Assembly (NCBI GenBank): GCA_963618735.1
Contig: CAVEUM010000008.1
Coordinates: 21,247 to 85,246, forward strand
DNA from: CAKUFA01 sp963618735
Lineage (GTDB): Bacteria; Bacillota; Clostridia; Christensenellales; Aristaeellaceae
Direction: 5' to 3'
Length of the DNA stretch: 64,000 nucleotides
Positions 58,239 to 64,000 of this stretch are shown here, piece by piece. Below the pieces are notes generated by a model. That model did no database searches. It was not told the origin of the DNA and saw only the letters and a list, made by a program, of their open reading frames with translations. The translations under genes were made by a program, and so were the position numbers. How positions within the stretch are numbered: position 1 is the first letter of the stretch; every line of letters starts with the position of its first letter.

Positions 58239-59228
58239 ATGAGTGAAATGAAGCAACCGCTGCTTCAGGTGAAAGACCTGACGGTGGAATATCAGACAGA
58301 TGAGTCAGTCGCCAAGGCTGTGAATCACGTGAGCCTGACCGTGAATCACAAGGAGACCATTGGTCTGGTCGGTGAGACGGGTGCTGGCAAGACTACCCTG
58401 GCCATGACGCTGATGGGGCTTTTGCCTAAGGGCATCGGCAAGGTGATGAGCGGCGAGGTGCTCTTTGAGGGCAAGGATCTTCTGAAGCTGCGCAATGCCG
58501 ATATGATGGCCTATCGCGGCAAGGTGCTGTCTATGATTTTCCAGGATCCAATGACCAGCCTGAATCCCGTGATTCCCGTGGGCAAGCAGGTGGCCGAGGT
58601 GCTGGAACTGCACAACGAGAAGAAGCTGTCCCGTGAGCAGATCAATGAGCGTGTAGATGAAATGTTCCGCCTGGTGGGCATTCCTCCTGAGCGGAAAAAT
58701 GAATTCCCGCATCAGTTTTCCGGCGGCATGAAGCAGCGCGTGGTCATCGCCATTTCTCTGGCCTGCGAACCTGAATTGCTGATCGCCGATGAGCCCACCA
58801 CCGCCCTGGATGTGACCATTCAGGCCCAGGTGCTGTCCATGATGACTGGCCTGAAGGAAAAACTGGGCACCTCCATGATTATGATTACCCACGACCTGGG
58901 CATTGTGGCGGAAACCTGCGATAAGGTGGCTGTGATGTATGCAGGTGAAATCGTGGAAAGCGGTACTGTGGAGGAGATTTTTGAGAGCGAGCACCATCAT
59001 CCTTACACGGAGGGTCTGTTCGGCTCCATTCCCCGTCTTGACATTGAAACCAGGCGCCTGAGCCCCATTCAGGGTCTTACGGCGGATCCTTCCGAGCTTC
59101 CCAGCGGCTGTCACTTCCATCCTCGCTGCCCCTACGCGACGGACAAGTGCAAATGCGTCGCGCCGGAAGCTTACCGGGAAGGTGACCATATCATTTGCTG
59201 CCATCGCTTCGGAAAGGAGGATGCCTGA
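58239..59228 (+). CDS. oppD: ABC ATPase (OppD/DppD family)
   Basis: 329 residues with GAGGAGG upstream. Walker A LVGETGAGKTTLAMTL, signature FSGGMKQRVVIA, Walker B LLIADEPTTALDVT, H-loop MITHDLGIV. The C-terminal oligopeptide/dipeptide extension contains cysteines in HFHPRCPYATDKCKC, which in this family can hold an Fe-S cluster. The oppF start overlaps its stop. Confidence 0.96.
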   Translation: MSEMKQPLLQVKDLTVEYQTDESVAKAVNHVSLTVNHKETIGLVGETGAGKTTLAMTLMGLLPKGIGKVMSGEVLFEGKDLLKLRNADMMAYRGKVLSMIFQDPMTSLNPVIPVGKQVAEVLELHNEKKLSREQINERVDEMFRLVGIPPERKNEFPHQFSGGMKQRVVIAISLACEPELLIADEPTTALDVTIQAQVLSMMTGLKEKLGTSMIMITHDLGIVAETCDKVAVMYAGEIVESGTVEEIFESEHHHPYTEGLFGSIPRLDIETRRLSPIQGLTADPSELPSGCHFHPRCPYATDKCKCVAPEAYREGDHIICCHRFGKEDA

Positions 59229-60190
59229 TGAGTACGCTGCTTGAAACAAAGCACCTCAAGAAATACTTCACCACGCCTCGCGGCACCCTCCATGCGGTCG
59301 ATGACGTTAACCTGACCATTGAGGAAGGCACCACCCTCGGCGTTGTTGGCGAGAGCGGCTGCGGCAAGTCCACCCTGGGCAGAACGGTGATCCATCTGCT
59401 GGAGGCAACCTCCGGTGAGGTGCTGTTTGAAGGCCAGGATGTCATGAAGATGAGCAAGAAAGAACTGTACGCCTTCCGCAACAAGGCACAGATCATCTTC
59501 CAGGATCCTTACGCCAGCCTGAACCCGCGTCTTACCGTAAGCGAAATTATCGCGGAGCCGCTGATTGCAGGCCACATCATGAAGAACCATGCAGATATTG
59601 AGAAGAAGGTTTTTCAGATGATGGATACGGTTGGCTTGGCTGCCCGCCTGGTGAACACCTATCCCCATGAGCTGGATGGCGGACGCCGTCAGCGCATTGG
59701 CATTGCCCGCTCTCTGGTGCTTGATCCCAAGTTTGTGGTGTGCGATGAACCTGTCTCCGCCCTGGACGTATCCATTCAGGCACAGATTCTGAATCTGCTG
59801 ATGGATCTGCAGGAGGAAAAGAAGCTGACCTACATGTTCATCACCCACGACCTTTCTGTGGTGAAGCACATTTCCAGCGAGATTGCCGTTATGTATCTGG
59901 GACAGTGCGTGGAACGCGGCCCTGCCAAAGAAATTTTCGCCAACCCCATGCATCCCTATACAAAGGCATTGCTTTCTGCTATCCCGATTCCGAATCTTTC
60001 CCATCGCGGAAGAAAGCGCGAACTGCTGACTGGCGAGGTGTCCAGCCCCATCGATCCCAAGCCGGGCTGCCGCTTCGCATCCCGCTGCCCGTATGCAACC
60101 GATGCATGCAAACAAGCTGATATCCCGCTTCAGGAGTACGGCAATGCACATTTTGTCGCATGCTGCAAACTGAATGCTCAGGATAAATAA
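59228..60190 (+). CDS. oppF: ABC ATPase (OppF/DppF family)
   Basis: 320 residues from the ATG at 59228, 6 nt after GGAGG and overlapping the oppD stop. Walker A VVGESGCGKSTLGRTV, Walker B FVVCDEPVSALDVS, H-loop FITHDLSVV. The signature is altered: LDGGRRQRIGIA instead of LSGGQ, with Ser replaced by Asp, a change that may weaken the second ATP site. The C-terminal cysteine motif (CRFASRCPYATDAC) matches OppD. Confidence 0.94.
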   Translation: MSTLLETKHLKKYFTTPRGTLHAVDDVNLTIEEGTTLGVVGESGCGKSTLGRTVIHLLEATSGEVLFEGQDVMKMSKKELYAFRNKAQIIFQDPYASLNPRLTVSEIIAEPLIAGHIMKNHADIEKKVFQMMDTVGLAARLVNTYPHELDGGRRQRIGIARSLVLDPKFVVCDEPVSALDVSIQAQILNLLMDLQEEKKLTYMFITHDLSVVKHISSEIAVMYLGQCVERGPAKEIFANPMHPYTKALLSAIPIPNLSHRGRKRELLTGEVSSPIDPKPGCRFASRCPYATDACKQADIPLQEYGNAHFVACCKLNAQDK

Positions 60191-60211
60191 TTGCAAGGAG
60201 GACCCCCAACC

Positions 60212-61720
60212 ATGAAAATCACTAAGACCCTGGTTTCTCTTGTGCTGGCGGTTGTGCTGGCTCTCGGCATGACTGTGACGGCCGGTGCTGAAGCGCGCAC
60301 CGATCTGGTCTTTGCCCTGTACTCTGAGCCGAGTGCACTGTGCGGCGGCTTTGCAGCTTCCGTTGCTGTGAACATGGTCTCCCGCAACCTGTTTGATCCG
60401 CTGATCATTAAGGAAAATGGCGAATACGTCCCCGGCCTGGCCACTGAGTGGTCCTGGAATGAGGATAACACGAAGCTGACCTTCACCCTCCGCGAGGGCG
60501 TGAAGTTCCACAATGGCGAGCCCATGACGGCTGAGGATGTTGCCTTCTCCTACAACACCATCATTGCCGCTGGCTACGCTGATACCGTGACCTCCGCCAT
60601 GAGCGACATGGCTGTGGTGGACGACAACCACGTGGTGCTGACCTTCAAGTTTGAGTATGGTCCTGCCCTGGAGTGCGTTTCTTCTGACTACATGACCATC
60701 TTCCCCAAGGCCTACTATGAAGCAGACCCCGCTGGATTCATTCGCAATCCTTGCGGCACTGGCGCTTACAAGTTCGTCTCCTGGGCAACTGGCGACCGTA
60801 TCACCATCACCTCCAACGAGGATTACTGGCGCGGCGCTCCTTCCATCAAGGATGTAACCTTCCGCATTATGTCTGATGCTAATGTTGCTACCATGGCTCT
60901 GCAGAACGGCGAAATCGACGTGCACTACATGGTGCCTCAGACCGATATCCCGATCGTTGAAAACGATCCTAACCTGCAGTACAGCGAGGTTGTTGGCAAC
61001 GGCACCACCTGGATCATCTTCAACTACAATGAAGGCAGCCGCTTTGTGGACGAGAACCTGCGCCTTGCTGTGGCTCACGCCATCGACAAGGAAGCTGTGA
61101 TGCTGGCCTCCATCGAAGGCCATGGCACTGTGGCTCAGGCTATCTACGCTCCCTTCGTTCCCGGCTACGATACCGAGTATGAAGGCCCTGCCTATGATCC
61201 CGAGCTTGCTAAGGAATACCTGGTCAAGGCTGGCTATCCTGATGGCCTGACCCTGACGGTGAAGACCAACTCCCGCACCACCTACTCCAAGCCTCTGGAA
61301 ATCGTGCAGGCCTATCTGGAAGAAGTGGGCATCCACATCGAAATCGAAAAGATGGACACCAACGCCTGGTTTGACGACGTGTTCAAGGGCGCTGACTACG
61401 AGATGAACATCGTTTCCTTCTCCATGGGCATGGCCGATCTGGAAGAGCTCTATGCTCTGTATCGCGGCGGCGAAGGCCAGAACTTCGGTAACCTGAACGA
61501 TGAAGAAGTGAATGCTGCATACGATGCAAACCACACCAGCGTTGACGATGCTGTTCGTGCCGAGGCTTTCAAGACGGTTCAGCACGTGATGGGCGACAAG
61601 GCTCTGACCATCCCGCTCTACACCGCCAACAACTGCCTGGCAGCCAACAAGAACCTGCAGGGCATCAGCGCAAGCTCCATGAACGAGTACAGCGTTTGGT
61701 ACTGGTCCTGGGCTGAGTAA
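60212..61720 (+). CDS. Family-5 extracellular solute-binding protein
   Basis: 502 residues from the ATG at 60212 with AAGGAGG upstream. Signal peptide MKITKTLVSLVLAVVLALGM then TVTAGA|E is a type I site without a lipobox Cys. The mature protein has the SBP_bac_5 pattern: LATEWSWNEDNTKLTFTLREGVKFHNGEPMTAEDVAFSY, GTGAYKFVSW and AVAHAIDKEAV. Family-5 proteins bind peptides, nickel, or oligosaccharides. The neighbourhood (glycosidase, bicupin) suggests a carbohydrate ligand. A terminator follows. Confidence 0.95.
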   Translation: MKITKTLVSLVLAVVLALGMTVTAGAEARTDLVFALYSEPSALCGGFAASVAVNMVSRNLFDPLIIKENGEYVPGLATEWSWNEDNTKLTFTLREGVKFHNGEPMTAEDVAFSYNTIIAAGYADTVTSAMSDMAVVDDNHVVLTFKFEYGPALECVSSDYMTIFPKAYYEADPAGFIRNPCGTGAYKFVSWATGDRITITSNEDYWRGAPSIKDVTFRIMSDANVATMALQNGEIDVHYMVPQTDIPIVENDPNLQYSEVVGNGTTWIIFNYNEGSRFVDENLRLAVAHAIDKEAVMLASIEGHGTVAQAIYAPFVPGYDTEYEGPAYDPELAKEYLVKAGYPDGLTLTVKTNSRTTYSKPLEIVQAYLEEVGIHIEIEKMDTNAWFDDVFKGADYEMNIVSFSMGMADLEELYALYRGGEGQNFGNLNDEEVNAAYDANHTSVDDAVRAEAFKTVQHVMGDKALTIPLYTANNCLAANKNLQGISASSMNEYSVWYWSWAE

Positions 61721-61731
61721 TGAACCAACGA

Positions 61732-61758
61732 GGGGCAGAGGTTGCTCTGCCCCTTTTT
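61732..61758 (+). terminator. Terminator after the solute-binding protein gene
   Basis: GGGGCAGAG, GTTG loop, CTCTGCCCC, then TTTTTG. The bicupin gene follows 36 nt later with no clear promoter, so partial read-through is likely. Confidence 0.92.
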
Positions 61759-61793
61759 GTTCGGCTGAAAACTCAAAAGAAAGGATGAATCCC

Positions 61794-62807
61794 ATGGAAC
61801 TCAAGGAAATGGAACAGGTAAACAACTTTGATAACCACAAGTATGTCATCAAGATGATGGATCCCAAGGACTGGGCATGCCATTATAATGAAGGCGATGA
61901 AGTGGTGAATGACTTCATCCTGCCCTTTGGTGCCAACATGCGTGAGTTCTCCGACACGGTGTATCACGCTGGCACGCCTGTGCCCTATCATCAGCACAAC
62001 AATGGCTATGAAACCTTCGAGGTGGCTGCTGGCCGCGTTGACATGGTGGTGGATGGCAAGCGCTTCATCGCTGAGGCTGGCGACATTCTGCATCTGCCGC
62101 CCTACACTGCCCATGGCTTCATCTGGATGGAGGAAGGCACCATCTGGCGTGAGCTGTTCCATGACATCAACATGGCTGGCGGCATCAACGAGAAGAACAT
62201 GGTGAACTTCTACTATGCCGACATGAAGGAAGATCCCGAGTTCATGAGCATGTATCGCTCCGGCAAGAGTGTGACCCGTGAGGATCCCAAGCATGAGGAT
62301 ATGCCCCTCACCGACCGCAAGGATGTTTTCCAGCTGCGCACTCCTGAGTTTGCCTGGATGACGCACGAAGGCCCCGGCTACTCCATGAAGCTGAAGATTG
62401 AGAAGTTCGAGACCGGCGGCATGAAGGAAATCTGGTATGCCGACGTGAAGAAGGGCCTGAAGGTGGAGTACAAGTATCCCCACAAGGGTATTGAAATCTT
62501 CTACGTCAAGTCCGGCAAGGTGGAGCTGACGATTGACCACACCCTGGGCAATCCTGATGGCGAAACCTTTGTTGTGGAAGGCTCTTCCATCATCCACATT
62601 CCCGCTTATCACACCTACACCATTCGTGTGCTGGAGGATGCAGCCATCTACAACTACGGCGGCGAGTATGACCTGAAGGCCTGCCTGGAGGATATGAAGG
62701 TTAAGCTGGCAGCTGATCCGCATGCCTTTGACAATGAGGCAGATCGTCTGAAGTTCCAGCGCCACTACGGCGTTTATGCTACTTCTCTGACCTACGAAAA
62801 GGAATAA
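61794..62807 (+). CDS. Bicupin-domain protein
   Basis: 337 residues from the ATG at 61794, 8 nt after AAAGGA; the in-frame ATG at 61785 sits on the ribosome-binding site. Cupin 1 (~60-125) has metal motifs VPYHQHNNGYETFEVAAG and GDILHLPPYTAHGF. Cupin 2 (~215-290) has KGIEIFYVKSGKVEL and SSIIHIPAYHTYTI, with fewer His ligands. No signal peptide. Such proteins include sugar-phosphate isomerases, dioxygenases and sugar-acid lyase-like enzymes, and the reaction is not evident. It lies behind the Opp operon and may process the imported compound. Confidence 0.88.
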   Translation: MELKEMEQVNNFDNHKYVIKMMDPKDWACHYNEGDEVVNDFILPFGANMREFSDTVYHAGTPVPYHQHNNGYETFEVAAGRVDMVVDGKRFIAEAGDILHLPPYTAHGFIWMEEGTIWRELFHDINMAGGINEKNMVNFYYADMKEDPEFMSMYRSGKSVTREDPKHEDMPLTDRKDVFQLRTPEFAWMTHEGPGYSMKLKIEKFETGGMKEIWYADVKKGLKVEYKYPHKGIEIFYVKSGKVELTIDHTLGNPDGETFVVEGSSIIHIPAYHTYTIRVLEDAAIYNYGGEYDLKACLEDMKVKLAADPHAFDNEADRLKFQRHYGVYATSLTYEKE

Positions 62808-62852
62808 CCTTGAGATAAGGCGTATTCTCGTAAGTTAGCAAAGTTCATCATA

Positions 62853-62897
62853 AAAAGGCTCCTGACTTGCTGAAAGCTGTAAGTCAGGAGTCTTTTA
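62853..62897. terminator. Bidirectional terminator
   Basis: GGCTCCTGACTT and AAGTCAGGAGTC form a long stem with an A-run before and TTTTA after. It separates the bicupin gene from the convergent AAA gene. Confidence 0.88.
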
Positions 62898-62915
62898 TGT
62901 TTCTTGTGATATTTT

Positions 62916-64000
62916 TCAGCATACTTGCTTGGCCACGACTCTGCATCTCTTTCCGCAGAAGGCGATGCCATAAGTCCAGATGGTCTCGTATTGATAGAGC
63001 TGGAGGATGGCGGTGTAGTTCTTCTCTTCAATCTGCTTCATGGCAGTCTCGCAGGCATCATCCAGCTGATCCATGCTCTTAACATCCTTTATCTCAATGA
63101 CGAAACCAAGGGTGCCATCGTCGCGCTCGACGACAATGTCCGCGCGGCCGGTGCCGGTCTCAACGTTGGAGGAGGCGTGCCAGTCAACGCAGGTGCTCAG
63201 CAATGCCAGCAGGAAGCCGTGATAGAAGGACTCGTATGCGTCATGGTAGCTCACGTTGGCAATCAGCTGCTTGTTCAGGCAGGCAGTAATCGTTTCCGTA
63301 TCACCTTGCTCGAAGGCGGTGAACAGATCGGTCAGCCTGTCGGATTGACTCCGAACTTTCTCTGTGAACCAGGACAGAACCTGCTGCTTATAGATTTGGC
63401 ATACTTCGCGGTTGGGGATGCGCAGAGAATATTCGCTGGAGGTGGGTCTTTCGGTTGCTGTTAAATAGCCGGCGGCGAAGAGCAAGCTCCAGATGTTTTC
63501 AACGGAACTGCTAACTTCGCTATGCGTCAGCTGCAGGTTCAGCGGCTGGGAAATGGTCTCGCCATCGATTAAACGCTCAATCTTCCTTCGCGTTGTTCCA
63601 TCCTTGGCTTTTGCCAGGAGATCACGTATGATATCGTTGCCGCTGGTATTCATCCAGTATGCCTGCGGCCTGGCCAGCGGGTCATCCCGAAGATCATCGC
63701 AATAGTTGATGACATCCCATGGGCAATAAATGTTCTGATTTCCAAACAGGTAGCCGTCGTACCATTCGCGCGTTTCTTCAAGATGCTGCTCCAAGCCGTA
63801 GTCAGTCAGCATTTTGCAGACCTCTGCTTCAGTGAATCCAAAGTATTCATCAAATTTGGGGTCAACAATGGAGCGAACCTTGAAGTTGTTTGTCCCTGTG
63901 AAGATGCTTTCGCGCGACACGCGCAGGCAGCCGGTTAAGACGGCGAAGTATAGGCTGTCGTTGGTTTTCAGGGCGACATTGAACATGGCACGGATGATAT
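62916..64000 (-). CDS. AAA-ATPase-like / PD-(D/E)XK nuclease family protein, partial (C-terminal part)
   Basis: The frame stays open through the right edge (IIRAMFNVALKTNDSLYF), so the N-terminal ATPase with Walker A is outside the window. Seen are the conserved AAA-ATPase_like core (AVLTGCLRVSRESIFTGTNNFKV, EWYDGYLFGNQNIYCPWDVINY) and the C-terminal DUF1703/PDDEXK_9 domain with GRADIVVERDDG and FVIEIKDVKSMDQ, the D...ExK nuclease residues. The family is very common in gut Bacteroidota and Clostridia and its role is unknown, possibly mobile. It is related in general type to the decayed fragment at 55297-55418. Confidence 0.9.
   Translation of the reverse strand, partial: IIRAMFNVALKTNDSLYFAVLTGCLRVSRESIFTGTNNFKVRSIVDPKFDEYFGFTEAEVCKMLTDYGLEQHLEETREWYDGYLFGNQNIYCPWDVINYCDDLRDDPLARPQAYWMNTSGNDIIRDLLAKAKDGTTRRKIERLIDGETISQPLNLQLTHSEVSSSVENIWSLLFAAGYLTATERPTSSEYSLRIPNREVCQIYKQQVLSWFTEKVRSQSDRLTDLFTAFEQGDTETITACLNKQLIANVSYHDAYESFYHGFLLALLSTCVDWHASSNVETGTGRADIVVERDDGTLGFVIEIKDVKSMDQLDDACETAMKQIEEKNYTAILQLYQYETIWTYGIAFCGKRCRVVAKQVC

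Noticed and set aside
1..64000. CRISPR arrays, insertion sequences or prophage
   Set aside because: No regularly spaced repeats, transposase motifs or phage structural genes were seen on either strand.

Overview
The window is a chromosomal segment of an anaerobic, gut-type Clostridia bacterium (Bacillota) of fairly high G+C. The evidence is a CIRCE-controlled hrcA-grpE-dnaK-dnaJ operon, strong AGGAGG ribosome-binding sites, frequent TTGACA-17-TATAAT promoters, tRNA genes without an encoded CCA end, and many intracellular plant-glycan enzymes. Secreted binding proteins carry alanine-rich, lipobox-less signal peptides, which fits Christensenellales-like Clostridia, but that placement is an inference. 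No CRISPR array, insertion sequence or complete prophage was seen.

Layout. 1-5.6 kb: partial endonuclease/exonuclease/phosphatase protein, VWA protein, and a MarR-controlled heterodimeric ABC exporter. 5.4-12.6 kb: a 52-residue membrane protein, gpmI, two tRNA-Ser genes, an alkylation-repair pair (HhH-GPD glycosylase and ogt), an M28-type membrane peptidase with trmO, tRNA-Arg, a DUF2798 protein, and an SGNH hydrolase followed by a PfkB kinase. 13.8-23.7 kb: a LacI-controlled operon with two intracellular glycosidases (GH63/37-like and GH78 rhamnosidase), a FucI-like isomerase, a split transketolase and an FGGY kinase. This has the logic of the known D-apiose isomerase/kinase/transketolase route. 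23.8-31.7 kb: TGS nucleoside kinase, membrane glycosyltransferase, an AT-rich two-gene island (Cys-rich protein plus exonuclease-BRCT), a 2-hydroxyacid dehydrogenase and a GH2 beta-glucuronidase. 31.7-37.0 kb: a signalling operon with a small alarmone-hydrolase-like HD protein, a STAS antagonist, a 5TM-SpoIIE-HATPase fusion, a STAS-kinase fusion and a secreted alpha/beta hydrolase.

37.1-44.8 kb holds the most interesting system. A divergent AraC regulator faces a seven-gene operon: a NifH-like Fe protein, a complete FecBCD/BtuFCD-type importer, NifD-like and NifK-like subunits, and a flavodoxin. The three cluster-binding cysteines of the NifD-like subunit have the spacing of BchN of dark-operative protochlorophyllide reductase, and the NifK-like subunit lacks them. 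This suggests a reductase with one [4Fe-4S] cluster per D/K pair that acts on something linked to the importer. No nitrogenase cofactor genes are present.

44.9-52.5 kb: a Clp-like AAA+ ATPase with an unknown partner protein, divergent from the heat-shock operon. 52.7-64 kb: a peptide-deformylase-like protein, a DUF5060/apiosidase-like/DUF5605 glycosidase, a TetR regulator with palindromic operators, an Opp-type ABC importer that more likely carries oligosaccharides than peptides, a bicupin, and a partial AAA/PD-(D/E)XK protein. Taken together, the window describes a cell that imports small plant glycosides and degrades them in the cytoplasm, and that also carries an uncharacterised nitrogenase-like reductase.
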